64,000 nt of DNA from JAHELU01 sp965216655 (GCA_965216655.1 CBDCGP010000009.1:1-64000), one strand, 5' to 3'. Counted from the stretch's first letter, positions 15,706 through 25,508 are shown. Translations and numbers: made by a program. Notes: generated from the letters alone by a model not told the origin.

Positions 15706-18700
15706 TCAATTAGCAGTCGACGGATACTGGTCCCGGAATCGGGAGTGGACCCAGAGTTGCTGCCGTGTGCGCCGGTGGCGAACCGGAACGAGACCGCCGA
15801 AGCCGGGGTCGTTCTCGTCCTCGGAGATGATCTTGTGCAGCAGGGTGAGGGTGCCACGGTCGACCACGTCGTCGAAGGGATCGGATCCACGACCCGGGCG
15901 CACATCAACCCCATCGGGTAGCGCGTTCTCGGCAACGCCGAACCCTGCCGAGAGCGCGCTGACCGTCTTGGATGCGAGATCGAGTTCGTCCTTGGCCTTG
16001 TTCCACGTTTCGGCCGGCAACTGATGCTCGCTGGTGAACATGGCCAACGGGGCGAAGCCGGTGAGTAGCTTCGTGGCCACCGAGGCGATCGGCAGCCACT
16101 TCTTCACGGCTTCTCGTCCGATGCGTACCGTGTACCGGCCCTTGTTGACGTCGTTGTCGAGGACCCATACCGGCTGCCGTGAATGCTCGCAATACAGCAC
16201 GAGCCGCAGCTCGGCCTCCTCCCACACGCTACGCAGGCTCGACGGTTCGTTGACGTAGGGCACGATCAGCCGTGGACCCTTCAGCGAGTCGGCCGCCTCG
16301 AGCAACACGTCGATGCCGAAGTTGAGTTGGGCGGCCAGGTCGAGGAGGCGCTCGTCGAGGCTGTGAGCGCGTTCCTCCACCCGGTCGAAGTTGGCATCGA
16401 GATGGGGCAGCAGTTCAGAGGCAATGGTGGGAGCGAGGTCGTCAGCGTCGATCGCCAGGGAGGCGATCACCCTGGTGAGCCGGTCCGCCTGGCGCTCGAT
16501 CAGATCGAGCTGCTCCCGGTGCCGCCGCTCCGCCCCTACCTCGATGCGCTGCACGCCGTCGTCGAAGCGGCGGCTGAGCTTCTCGATCTGCTGAGCCACG
16601 GGATCGACCGAGGCCGAGTGCCCGATCATCAGCGCCTGGGCGTCGATGTCGGTCCGACAGCCCCGCTCCCGGCACCGAACAGTCGGATACTGATAGTCGA
16701 GAAGCTCCTCCAGCGGCAGTAGACCTCGGCCGGGCGCGTCGAGTCCACACGGCTCGATGCAGGTCACGAAGATCTCGGTGTCAAGCGCCTCCCAGAACTC
16801 GTTGACGATGTTCTGGACGTCCCGCACGATGAGCTGCGCGAACCAGTCGGGTCGGGTGCCCGTGGCCCGGATGCGGATGCCGGTCGACTCGGACGTGACG
16901 ATCGCTTGCCCGTACCAGGGGTGGCGCAGCACGATGCCGTTGCGCCAGTGCACGGCTTTCGTGTAGTCGCCGGCGCCGAGGCTGTACGGGTGGAGGCGGA
17001 CGATCAACCGGTAGAACAGCCCTTCGGCCGGCTCGGGCCTGTTGGTGCCGGTGTCGTAGAACTCGACGAACACCGTGTGGGCACGCTCGCCGGCCAGCGC
17101 TTCGGCCTCGGCGGCGGCCAGCGAGTCGGAGTCGGGTTCCTCAGCCACCAGCTGGGCCACCAGCCACAGTTCACCGTCGTCGGCCCGCTGGGCCGCCGTC
17201 TGGTCGACGGCGTATGCCAGGTCGAAACTGTCCATCAGATCGAGGAAGACCCGGTACAGCTCGGCCGGATACTGCTGCTCGCGCTCGGTGTCGTCCCAGA
17301 TTGCTGGTAGATGGTCGATGGCCAGCAGTCCATGGGCCGCTCGGGTCCGTTCGTCCTCGAGGACGTAACTGATCGCTTTCGCCAGCCAGTCCGGCCGAGT
17401 GACGATCAGATCCTCCGACCCCGGCGGCTCGGTTCCGTAGTGGATCCACTGCCCCCGCCGCGACGCGATGGCAGTGACCGCGGTCGCCGCGTCCCGATCG
17501 AGCTCGACGTCAGTGGCTTTGGACATCAGCTGGTCGAACCGGTGATACGGGTCGACGGTGCTGCCGGCGGTGTCCGGTGTGAGGGAACAGCGGAAATCGG
17601 TCCAGGAGGACGGAAAGGCGTGACCCATCTCGGGCATCGCAGCAGCCTCCGCGGCAATGGCGTCTCGCACCGTTTGGAGGCGATCGTCCTGGATCTTGCT
17701 GTCGACGGAGAAGAAGCCGGCGATCAGGTCACCGTGGGCTTGGCGGAGCGCGGCCTGATCGAGGTGGGGCTGTGGTCCGTGGGGCCCACCGTGGGAGGCG
17801 ACGACGAGCGCCCGCGACCCTTCGGGCGCCCGAAGCCGGATCATCCGCAGCCAGTAGTCGACGGCTCCTTGCTGGCTGCCGGCCCGGGGTTTCCAGACCA
17901 CCACATACACGGCAGGACCGGTGAAGAACAGCTGATGGGTCGGACGGTAGACCTCCTGCCCGGCGAAATCCCAGGCGTTGAGGTTGAGGGTGGTGTCGGC
18001 CATCTCCGGGTGGGGGAGGTTCAGCTCCTTGATCTCGAGCCCGTGGGTCTCGTCCCGGTCCTCGATCCACGGGTCGCCTCGCAGCGCGCCCAACAACGAG
18101 GTCTTGCCAACCTCACCCTCACCGACGAGTAGCACCTTCCCTTCCCAAAGCGGAACCCCTTCCTCCGCCACCCGCCGCAGATACTCCCCGAGTACATTGA
18201 TCCCGGCCGAGGCAGCTGCAAGGAGTTCGTCGCTGAGGTGGTTGCCGAAGATGTAGAAGGTTTCGAGGTGGGTGAGTTGCCCGATTTCTTGGGGGAGGGT
18301 GGTCAGCTGGTTTCCGTTGAGGGTGAGGTAACTGAGTTGGGTGAGTTGCCCGATTTCCGGAGGAATGGTGGTCAGCCGGTTGTTGCTAAGCCAGAGATCG
18401 GTGAGTTTGGTTAGTTGCCAGATTTCCGGTGGGAGGGTTGTGAGCTGGTTGTCATCCAGCCCAAGGGTTTCGAGGTGGGTGAGTTGCCCGATTTCCGGAG
18501 GAATGGTGGTCAGCCGGTTCTTGTTGAGAACGAGCCACCCGAGCTCGGTGAGTTGTGCAATTTCCGGTGGGAGGTTGGAGATCTGATTCCCAGCCAATCC
18601 GATGGTGGCCAGCCGAGTGAGGTGCTGGATGTGCGACGGGAGGGTGGTGAGCCGGTTGTCTCTGAGCCAGAGCTCGGCGAGTTGGGCGAGTTGTCCGATT

Positions 18701-19008
18701 TCGGGTGGGAGGGCGGTGAGTTGGTTGTAGTCGGCATCGAGGCGAGTGAGTGCCGTGAGTTGTCCGATTTCGGGTGGGAGGGTGGTGAGTTGGTTGTAGT
18801 CGGCGTTGAGGCGAGTGAGTGCCGTGAGTTGGCCGATTTCGGGTGGGAGGGTGGTGAGCCGGTTTCCGAAGACAGTGAGCTTGGTGAGCTGGGTTAGTCG
18901 TCTGATTTCGGCTGGGACCTCACGGAGCCCAAGTTCAGCCAAATCGAGAGTCGTCGCCCCGGTTCGCTCCGCGTGCTCGATCCTTTTCAGCGCTTCCTGG
19001 TGGCTCAT
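15706..19008 (-). CDS. Roco family protein (LRR-Roc-COR)
   Basis: 1,100-residue bacterial Roco protein. Residues about 15-265 are ten or more 23-residue leucine-rich repeats (consensus LPPEIGQLTxLxxLxLxxNxL). Next comes a Roc GTPase with the P-loop GEGEVGKTS near residue 294 and the switch motif DFAGQE near 347, then a COR-like region. The C-terminal half has a long helical segment with several Cys (CIEPCG, CRERGC) and ends in a strand/helix region containing VWEEAELRLVLYCEHSRQPV. Bacterial Roco proteins are dimeric GTPases of poorly known function. The gene stands alone, convergent with nothing and facing the HNH gene's promoter region. Two LRR units are nearly identical at DNA level, showing recent repeat expansion. 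Confidence 0.9.
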   Translation of the reverse strand: MSHQEALKRIEHAERTGATTLDLAELGLREVPAEIRRLTQLTKLTVFGNRLTTLPPEIGQLTALTRLNADYNQLTTLPPEIGQLTALTRLDADYNQLTALPPEIGQLAQLAELWLRDNRLTTLPSHIQHLTRLATIGLAGNQISNLPPEIAQLTELGWLVLNKNRLTTIPPEIGQLTHLETLGLDDNQLTTLPPEIWQLTKLTDLWLSNNRLTTIPPEIGQLTQLSYLTLNGNQLTTLPQEIGQLTHLETFYIFGNHLSDELLAAASAGINVLGEYLRRVAEEGVPLWEGKVLLVGEGEVGKTSLLGALRGDPWIEDRDETHGLEIKELNLPHPEMADTTLNLNAWDFAGQEVYRPTHQLFFTGPAVYVVVWKPRAGSQQGAVDYWLRMIRLRAPEGSRALVVASHGGPHGPQPHLDQAALRQAHGDLIAGFFSVDSKIQDDRLQTVRDAIAAEAAAMPEMGHAFPSSWTDFRCSLTPDTAGSTVDPYHRFDQLMSKATDVELDRDAATAVTAIASRRGQWIHYGTEPPGSEDLIVTRPDWLAKAISYVLEDERTRAAHGLLAIDHLPAIWDDTEREQQYPAELYRVFLDLMDSFDLAYAVDQTAAQRADDGELWLVAQLVAEEPDSDSLAAAEAEALAGERAHTVFVEFYDTGTNRPEPAEGLFYRLIVRLHPYSLGAGDYTKAVHWRNGIVLRHPWYGQAIVTSESTGIRIRATGTRPDWFAQLIVRDVQNIVNEFWEALDTEIFVTCIEPCGLDAPGRGLLPLEELLDYQYPTVRCRERGCRTDIDAQALMIGHSASVDPVAQQIEKLSRRFDDGVQRIEVGAERRHREQLDLIERQADRLTRVIASLAIDADDLAPTIASELLPHLDANFDRVEERAHSLDERLLDLAAQLNFGIDVLLEAADSLKGPRLIVPYVNEPSSLRSVWEEAELRLVLYCEHSRQPVWVLDNDVNKGRYTVRIGREAVKKWLPIASVATKLLTGFAPLAMFTSEHQLPAETWNKAKDELDLASKTVSALSAGFGVAENALPDGVDVRPGRGSDPFDDVVDRGTLTLLHKIISEDENDPGFGGLVPVRHRRTRQQLWVHSRFRDQYPSTAN
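18690..18827 (-). repeat. Two near-identical 69-bp LRR-coding repeats
   Basis: Copies 18690-18758 and 18759-18827 differ at 3 of 69 positions. Each encodes one 23-residue leucine-rich repeat of the Roco protein. The neighbouring units are much more diverged, so this pair is a recent in-frame tandem duplication. Confidence 0.9.
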
Positions 19009-19197
19009 CGTTCCCTCACGGTCAGCGTCGTCGTCGGCATGGACTGCCCGCTGGTGGTGTAGGCAGATGATAGTTCCGGTTCGAGCTGTATCTCCCGCCG
19101 AGACTTAGGCAGGATTTAAGGTCGACTTAGGCTGCCGGGACGAGCGGTCACATAGTGTCCACGGCTGTAGCCGTTCCACGCATCGAGGGAGTCCACC

Positions 19198-20739
19198 ATG
19201 TCGCGCCACCATCGCCGCCCGTCGGCCCTTCTCGCCGCTCTCATCGCTGTCATCGTGATGCTGACCGCAGCCCCGGCCTCGGCCGACTCCGGTCGTGGCG
19301 CCGAATCCCGGGTCCGGAAGGCGGCGGAGGCGTTGGCCGACGGTGACGAGGACCGCATCGCCGATCTCGAGAGCATCGTCAGCAACGCCGAGGGAACCCG
19401 CTGGACGCTCGACGAAGGCCCGAACCCGGGCGAAGGCGCCACCCAACCCGGTCCTTACACCGTCGACCTGACCTACGACATCGACGACGATGTCTTCCGC
19501 CTCGACTATGACCTCGTCTCGTTCGGCTTCGTCGCCCGCCAGGTCAGCGAGATCGTGACGGGCGACGCCGGCTACATCATCGGTCAGGACGCCAACTTCG
19601 GCCCGCCGGTCGAAACGGCGATGCTTGCCGACCGTCACGTGTCGACCCGGCTCCACCAGCACCTCATGAATCCGGCCGCGCTGATCCAGATCATGATGAC
19701 GCAGGATCTCGACATCGACCGGATCGGCCGGGCCAAGGTCGACGGCCTCCGCCAAGACGTGCTGGCGATCCGGCGACCTGATGCCCCCGACCTTCACGTC
19801 TTCCTCGACAAGCGAACCCACCTCATCACCCAGGTCACCACCAGCGAGAGCGATCCGCTGCGGCGTGATGTCGGGTGGAGGGTCCGCTACTCCGACTGGG
19901 CCGACACCGATGCCGGCATCCTCGCTCCAGGCCGGGTTACAGTCCACTACGACGGCGAGCTCGTGCAGGACGAGACCCGCACATCCACCACCTACAACTC
20001 GTCCATCGACCAGGCGCTGTTCGAGCCTCCGGCCGGCGCCGTCTTCCAACCCGATGACTTCCTCGCCCGCCGCGGTTTGCTCAGCCACCAGCACCTCCAG
20101 AGCTTCGCCGCCCTCGGCTTCCCTCGCGACGGCGTGCAACCGACGGTCGTGGCGACCGAACTCGCTCCCGGCGTTCACCACCTCACGGGCGGGTCGCATC
20201 ACTCGCTCCTGGTGGAGCACGACGACGGACTCGTGCTCGTCGACGTGCCGCTCGATCAGTACCGAGCCGATGCCCTGCTCGCCTTCATCGCCGCAGGATT
20301 CGACGGCGAGATCACCCACGTCGTGCAGAGTCACCATCATGCCGATCATTCGGCCGGGGTCCGCACCGCATTGGCCGATGGAGCCACGCTGGTGGTGGAG
20401 GAGACCGCCGCCGACTTCTGGGCTGGTATCGTGGCCGCCCCGTCCACCATCCTCGCCGACGGACTCTCGGACAGCGGCGTCGTTCCGCCGATCGACACCG
20501 TGCCGTCGGGCGGGTCACTGTCGATCGACGTGGAATCGAACCCCGTCGGCATCCACTCGTTCGCCAACGGCCATGCGACCGACCTGGTGTTCGTCGAGGT
20601 CGGAGGGGTCGGCTTCATCGTCGACCTGTTCAATCCCGGCCAGGGTCCCGTGCCCCCGGTGCTCCTCGATCTGATCTCGGAGCGGGGCCTGGAGATCAGT
20701 ACGATCGCCGGCGGCCACGGAGGATTCGTGGCACTCTAG
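19198..20739 (+). CDS. Secreted metallo-beta-lactamase-fold hydrolase
   Basis: 513 residues. A Sec signal peptide (basic start SRHHRR, hydrophobic core, cleavage around APASA/DS) directs export. The N-terminal half has a beta-rich lipoprotein-carrier-like pattern (repeated YDIDDDVFRLDYDL-type strands). The C-terminal domain from about residue 320 is a metallo-beta-lactamase fold with the zinc motif QSHHHADHSAG and a terminal GGHGGF. GAGGGAG precedes the ATG. Family members include lactonases and other hydrolases, and the substrate cannot be read from the sequence. Monocistronic; divergent from the Roco gene. Confidence 0.85.
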   Translation: MSRHHRRPSALLAALIAVIVMLTAAPASADSGRGAESRVRKAAEALADGDEDRIADLESIVSNAEGTRWTLDEGPNPGEGATQPGPYTVDLTYDIDDDVFRLDYDLVSFGFVARQVSEIVTGDAGYIIGQDANFGPPVETAMLADRHVSTRLHQHLMNPAALIQIMMTQDLDIDRIGRAKVDGLRQDVLAIRRPDAPDLHVFLDKRTHLITQVTTSESDPLRRDVGWRVRYSDWADTDAGILAPGRVTVHYDGELVQDETRTSTTYNSSIDQALFEPPAGAVFQPDDFLARRGLLSHQHLQSFAALGFPRDGVQPTVVATELAPGVHHLTGGSHHSLLVEHDDGLVLVDVPLDQYRADALLAFIAAGFDGEITHVVQSHHHADHSAGVRTALADGATLVVEETAADFWAGIVAAPSTILADGLSDSGVVPPIDTVPSGGSLSIDVESNPVGIHSFANGHATDLVFVEVGGVGFIVDLFNPGQGPVPPVLLDLISERGLEISTIAGGHGGFVAL

Positions 20740-20764
20740 ATCTCAGCCTTGTTCGAAGCAGAGA

Positions 20765-22333
20765 TCAGCCGCGGCGGCGGCCGAGCTGCTCGCGGGCGAT
20801 CTGTTTGGCTCGCTGGGATTTGCGCATGTCGTCGAGCATCGCTCCCGCGGCTTCGGTTGCCGCGGCCATGTCGCCGTCGTGGGCCGACGCGAACGCCGTG
20901 CCGTAGCTCACGTCGGTGGCGACCTTGTCGAAGTACACGGCTTTTCGCAGATCCTCGGCCCCGTCCATCAGACGTTTCTTCACCAGTTTCACCTGACCGG
21001 GGGTGATACCGGAGATGACCATCGCGTAGCGGCCCGGCCCGATGCGGAAGAAGTGATCCGTCGGCCTCCACATCTTCCTGATCACCTCGGCATACGACTT
21101 CAGATAGCGGTCGCCCGCCTTGTTGTCGTACTCGTCGTTGACCCGCTCGAGGTTGTCGAGATCGGCGATCACCAGGAGCGCATCCTCGACGGCCCCGGCC
21201 CGGAACGCCTTGGCCACGGCAGGAAGGTGTTCGTCGAAGGCCGCCCGGTTTCCGAGACCGGTCAGCGCGTCGATCATCGCCGCCGACCGGGCCGCGTTCG
21301 TGCGGTCCCGTTGTTGTTCCAGCTCCAGATGGACGCCGATGAACTGACTGAACAGACGGAGGAGATCCTCGATCACCTCCCGCGAGGTGCCGGCCTCGTC
21401 GTGCATGGCGACGATGTGGCCGGCCGCCGTGCCGTCGACGTTGTAGGTCAACCCGGCGTAGGACTTCACGGGGTAGTCACCGACGGCGTCCCAATCCGGG
21501 AACCGGCGGCGAAGATCGTGTTGGCCGTCGTAGTAGCAAAACTCCTCGGTGGCGACGACGACCTCATCGGCGGTGCCCTCCAGGATTGCCTCGAACTCGG
21601 GCTTCAGCTCGGCGGCGTCCCACCAGCCGACGAAGTCGACCGTGCCCGCCACCCCGTCGACGGCCTCGCCATCGTCACCGTCCGATCCGTTGGAGGTGTC
21701 CGAGCCGCGGAACCGGCTCACGCCGATCCAACGCCAACCGCTCGCCCGACCCAGGGCGAGTGCGGCCCGGCGGTAGATGTCCTCGTCGGCGAGCGCCGGG
21801 TCCACGAGGGAACCGAAGGCCTTTTCCCGGATGCCGAGACGGTCCGTGGCCGGGTCGGTGATGATGCTGAACCCGCCGTCGATTTCGACCAGCTTGACGC
21901 TCACGCTGCTGACCAGATCCTGTTGGATGTGCACCAGCCCCGTGTCGGAGTTGCTGCAGGCCTCGCGCAACTCCGTCCCCGAGGGAAGGTCGAGCCGCAT
22001 GTAGGGTTCGTTGGCGAAGAGACGTTCGCCTCCGCCGGCGAAGACGGCTACGCCCGCCACGTTCTCGTCGAGTAGCTGTCGCAGCACCCGGGCCTCACCG
22101 GAGCGGCGTCCGTGCTCGCCGAAAATTCGACGCAACAGCGCCTCCTTGTCGGTCACCTCGATGGGCGCCGCTCCGGCGATGAGTTCGGTGGCCGTCGGCA
22201 AGCTCACGGGAGCACGTTCCGCCGGCGAGCTCTCGGCCTCCACGGCTTCTGCCTCCACCGCTTCTGGCTCCACGGTGTCGGCCCGGACCGTGGCGTCCGG
22301 GATGCTGTCTGCCTCGACGCTGTCTATCTGCAT
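20765..22333 (-). CDS. GGDEF-domain protein with degenerate active site
   Basis: 522-residue cytoplasmic protein: a disordered Glu/Ala/Val-rich N-terminus (repeats of AVEAE), a sensor-like middle (about residues 70-330, PAS/GAF-like pattern), then a GGDEF-type domain beginning at AMIDALTGLGNRAAFDEHL. The signature position reads RIGPGRYAMVISG, so the GGDEF motif is replaced by GPGRY and catalysis is unlikely. VIADLDNLERVND corresponds to the metal-binding strand of active cyclases. It probably acts as a binding or regulatory domain. It ends 26 nt from the convergent hydrolase gene. Confidence 0.85.
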   Translation of the reverse strand: MQIDSVEADSIPDATVRADTVEPEAVEAEAVEAESSPAERAPVSLPTATELIAGAAPIEVTDKEALLRRIFGEHGRRSGEARVLRQLLDENVAGVAVFAGGGERLFANEPYMRLDLPSGTELREACSNSDTGLVHIQQDLVSSVSVKLVEIDGGFSIITDPATDRLGIREKAFGSLVDPALADEDIYRRAALALGRASGWRWIGVSRFRGSDTSNGSDGDDGEAVDGVAGTVDFVGWWDAAELKPEFEAILEGTADEVVVATEEFCYYDGQHDLRRRFPDWDAVGDYPVKSYAGLTYNVDGTAAGHIVAMHDEAGTSREVIEDLLRLFSQFIGVHLELEQQRDRTNAARSAAMIDALTGLGNRAAFDEHLPAVAKAFRAGAVEDALLVIADLDNLERVNDEYDNKAGDRYLKSYAEVIRKMWRPTDHFFRIGPGRYAMVISGITPGQVKLVKKRLMDGAEDLRKAVYFDKVATDVSYGTAFASAHDGDMAAATEAAGAMLDDMRKSQRAKQIAREQLGRRRG

Positions 22334-22604
22334 GAATGGACCTCCGGGCTAGTCCGGCGGACGGGATGGTGCGTCGGTCGACGCGTTGGTGGAGAGAAAG
22401 GCGTACAAGCATTTTCGACGCCTGGGGGCGACCACTTGAGCCACTCGGGCCACTCGGGCCCACCCGCGCAAGGTGGGCTGACCCCCGCTCCCTGGGTCCG
22501 CCGCCCCCGTTCGCTCTGAGCAGTGCTTCCGGATTGGGGTAAACGCCTCTCAAGCCGCTCGCGGAGCCGCCATACCGTCGTGAACGGAAAGGCGGAATCG
22601 GAAG

Positions 22605-24935
22605 ATGTGTGTTTGGCGGAACGGGCGACCCTGGTCGTCGATTGCGGTCATGGCGCTGGTCGCCATGATGTTCTCCTCGATCGTGATACTGGAACCGGTC
22701 ACGGCGGATTCGGCGCAGGCCGCGCCGGCCGCACCGATTGCCCGGGATCCCGGAGGGCGATGGGGCCCGGTGGAGGACTGGCCGATGATGGCCATCCACG
22801 CCGCGCTCGACAGCAACGGACGGGTCGTCACCTACGGCACCAATCCCGACGGCAGGCAGACCGGTCGGTTCATCTATGACATCTGGACGCCGTCGCCGTC
22901 GGCCGCCTCCGGTCACAACACGCTCGACAACACGACGCGAACCGACATCTTCTGCAGTCTGCAGCTCAACCGACCCGACACCGGGGACATGGTCCTGTTC
23001 GGCGGCGACAACTGGACCGGCACCACGACCAACAACCTGGGCAACGCCGACATCACCCAGATCGACGCATCGAGCGGGGCCATCGCACCGCTGCCCGGGA
23101 TGAACCGGGCCCGCTGGTACGCGACCGGCACGACCATGCCCAACGGTTCGTTCTACGTGCAGGGCGGAAAGGGCGGCGCCGATCGGCCCGAGCGCTGGTC
23201 ACCGCAGCGCGGTTCGGAACTGCTGTCGATCAACACCTCCGCCATCGGATGGTTCTACCCCCGCAACTTCGTCGCTCCCGACGGCCGGATCTTCGGCTTT
23301 TCGAGTGAGGGCACGATGTACTACGTCTCCGAGGCGCTCAACAGGTTGGACGTCGTCGGCCGGCTGCCCGCCGGCCATCGCGGCGACACATCGGCCGCGG
23401 TGATGTTCGAACCCGGTCGGATCCTCCTGTTCGGCGGGCCTTCGCCCGAAGCCCTGGTCATAGACATCACGGGCGGCGGCGCGCCGGTGATCACGTCCGC
23501 CGGGACCATGAGCTCCATCCGCCGCTGGGCCAACGGCACGATTCTGCCCGACGGTCGGGTTCTCGCCACCGGCGGTGCCGTGAAGAATTCGGTCGGCAAC
23601 GTGCCGGAGCCCATCGAAACGTACGGAACCAACTTCACAGCCGAGATCTGGGATCCCCGGACCGGCCGGTGGACGGTCGGCGACGAGGCCCAGGTTCCAC
23701 GGCTCTACCATTCGACGGCGTTGCTCCTGCCCGACGGTCGGGTTCTCACGGCCGGCGGCGGTTCACCGGGACCGGTGACCAATACCGACGCCGAGCTCTA
23801 CCACCCGGACTACCTGACCACCGCTTCCGGCAGCCCCATGCCGAGACCGCAGATCACGGCGCTCTCCAACGACACCCTGACTGCCGGCCAGCGGTTGGCC
23901 ATCACCGTTCCTTCGGGCACCGACGTCGCCAGGGTGACCCTGGTGAAGACGGGTTCGGTCACCCACTCGTTCAACATGGAACAGCGATTCGTCGAACTCG
24001 ACTTCCGGCTCAACCGAGCGGCCGGTGGCGACATCGTCGTCACCCACCTGCCCGACAACGACGCCACGATCACCCCCGGCTACTACCTCGTCAGTGTTCT
24101 CGACGGCAACGGGATCCCATCGCCATCGAAGCTGGTCAAGATCGGTGTGCCCGATCCAACCCGGCCCACCAGCACACTCGACGGACAGATCGTGCGCCTC
24201 TACCGGGCCGCGTTTCAGCGGATGCCCGACTCGTCGTCATTCGTCTACTGGCGCCGGCAGATGCTCCATGGCATGTCGTCGGACACCATGGCCGCACTGT
24301 TCGCGGCGTCGCCCGAGTTCAACGCCCGCTATGGCCGGCTCGGAAACGGCGGTTTCGTCGATCAGCTCTACACGAGTGTGTTGGGCCGCGGCGCAACCAC
24401 TCCGGAACGAAACTTCTGGATAGGCCAGCTCGACGCCGGCCTCTCGCGGGCCGACGCGCTCCTGGCCTTCGCCGACTCGGCCGAGTTCCAGAGGAGGACG
24501 GGAACCGCCGGACTTCGGCCGACCGGTATCGCCAGCACAGGAAACCCGACGCCGCCACCGGCCCCTGCTCCCGGGCCCGGGAGCAGCGACCCGGCGGCGG
24601 CCTCCTACGAAGGGGAGATCCGCCGCCTCTACCTCGGCTACTTCGGACGTGAGCCGGACCGCAGTGGCCTCACCTACTGGGCCGCGGTCAGGGCCGGGGG
24701 CGTTCCGCTGGTCTCGGTCGCCAACGAGTTCGCAGCGTCGGCCGAGGTGAGGTCCCGCTACGGTCAGACGACCTACGGCCAGTACGTCGATCTCGTGTAC
24801 AACAACGTGCTCGGACGCGCTGCGGACCGGGCCGGGCGCCAGTATTGGATCGGCCGGTTGGCGACTGGCGTGACGCGTGGTGAGTTGATGGTCGCGTTCA
24901 CCGAATCACCGGAGAACGTGGCCGCCGTCGGCTGA
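22605..24935 (+). CDS. Secreted galactose/glyoxal oxidase-like copper radical enzyme with DUF4214 domains
   Basis: 776 residues. A signal peptide ends near ADSAQAAPA. Residues about 45-400 form a kelch-type propeller and about 410-520 the DUF1929 domain of galactose/glyoxal oxidases. Residues matching the copper-radical centre are visible: Cys in DIFCSLQ (about 116), Tyr in RARWYATGT (about 171), Tyr-His in PRLYHSTALLLPDGR (about 367) and His in VTHSFNMEQRF (about 452). Two DUF4214 domains follow (IVRLYRAAFQRMPDS... and IRRLYLGYFGREPDR...), each ending with an E-F substrate-like helix, separated by a Pro-rich linker. It would oxidise an alcohol or aldehyde to give H2O2 outside the cell. A hairpin terminator follows directly. 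Confidence 0.88.
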   Translation: MCVWRNGRPWSSIAVMALVAMMFSSIVILEPVTADSAQAAPAAPIARDPGGRWGPVEDWPMMAIHAALDSNGRVVTYGTNPDGRQTGRFIYDIWTPSPSAASGHNTLDNTTRTDIFCSLQLNRPDTGDMVLFGGDNWTGTTTNNLGNADITQIDASSGAIAPLPGMNRARWYATGTTMPNGSFYVQGGKGGADRPERWSPQRGSELLSINTSAIGWFYPRNFVAPDGRIFGFSSEGTMYYVSEALNRLDVVGRLPAGHRGDTSAAVMFEPGRILLFGGPSPEALVIDITGGGAPVITSAGTMSSIRRWANGTILPDGRVLATGGAVKNSVGNVPEPIETYGTNFTAEIWDPRTGRWTVGDEAQVPRLYHSTALLLPDGRVLTAGGGSPGPVTNTDAELYHPDYLTTASGSPMPRPQITALSNDTLTAGQRLAITVPSGTDVARVTLVKTGSVTHSFNMEQRFVELDFRLNRAAGGDIVVTHLPDNDATITPGYYLVSVLDGNGIPSPSKLVKIGVPDPTRPTSTLDGQIVRLYRAAFQRMPDSSSFVYWRRQMLHGMSSDTMAALFAASPEFNARYGRLGNGGFVDQLYTSVLGRGATTPERNFWIGQLDAGLSRADALLAFADSAEFQRRTGTAGLRPTGIASTGNPTPPPAPAPGPGSSDPAAASYEGEIRRLYLGYFGREPDRSGLTYWAAVRAGGVPLVSVANEFAASAEVRSRYGQTTYGQYVDLVYNNVLGRAADRAGRQYWIGRLATGVTRGELMVAFTESPENVAAVG

Positions 24936-24940
24936 GATCT

Positions 24941-24977
24941 GCGGGTCCACGCCTCTCGCAACCAGGCGTGGACCCGC
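24941..24977. terminator. Bidirectional hairpin terminator
   Basis: Perfect 14-bp arms GCGGGTCCACGCCT (24941-24954) and AGGCGTGGACCCGC (24964-24977) around a 9-nt loop. It lies 5 nt after the oxidase stop and between convergent genes. There is no T-tract, as is common in high-GC actinobacteria. Confidence 0.75.
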
Positions 24978-25040
24978 AAAGCCTCGTGGCCAACCCGTCG
25001 AGCCGGCCTTGTCAAGCCGGACCTCTCCAGGGCAGTGCGC

Positions 25041-25508
25041 TCAGGCCGGGGCTGGTGCTGGTGTGGCCATCGGCTTCCCGGTCGGTTCGGCCCGCCGTAT
25101 CGCCTTCACGATCGGCGTCACCGGTTCGACTCGGCCGGATAAGGCGTCCTCCACCAGGTGCACGTACCGTCGGTCGATCGTCATCACCAAGCCGGGTCGA
25201 CCGGTCGCGAGTTCGGTGGCGCCGGTGGCATCGTCGATGACCCACGGAGCCGCGATGACGGTGTCCTCGACGGCGAGTGGCGCGGTCAACCCGATGAACA
25301 GATGGGTTCTACCCCACGGTTTCGGATTGACCGTCCGACCAGCGCCGACCTCGCTGACCTCGCCAACACGGGTGAGGCGCACCGTGGCGTCGTCTCCGGT
25401 GCCGAGGGCGGTCCGGATCTGCTGATATTTTTCGGTTGTCTGTATCAGGCGCCGCTGCCGCCGCCCGATGCGACGGGCGGCCCGGAGCCGTTTCGTGTCT
25501 TCTCGCAT
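25041..25508 (-). CDS. Hypothetical protein
   Basis: 155-residue protein of unknown family. It has a very basic N-terminus (KRLRAARRIGRRQRR) and a beta-rich body (ATVRLTRVGEVSEVG, LVMTIDRRYVHLVEDAL), ending in a Pro/Ala tail. The ATG at 25508 follows AGGAGGGAAGA, a very strong ribosome binding site, so the longer frame to 25541 is rejected. It lies alone between the oxidase terminator and the acyl-CoA ligase. No membrane helix or signal peptide. Confidence 0.75.
   Translation of the reverse strand: MREDTKRLRAARRIGRRQRRLIQTTEKYQQIRTALGTGDDATVRLTRVGEVSEVGAGRTVNPKPWGRTHLFIGLTAPLAVEDTVIAAPWVIDDATGATELATGRPGLVMTIDRRYVHLVEDALSGRVEPVTPIVKAIRRAEPTGKPMATPAPAPA

Noticed and set aside
18340..18900. Repeated units resembling a CRISPR array
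   Set aside because: The 69-bp period encodes 23-residue leucine-rich repeats in frame within the Roco gene, and there are no unique spacers.
22458..22478. Hairpin GCCCACC/GGTGGGC as a riboswitch upstream of the oxidase
   Set aside because: Only a single 7-bp hairpin is visible, with no conserved aptamer core, so no riboswitch call is made.
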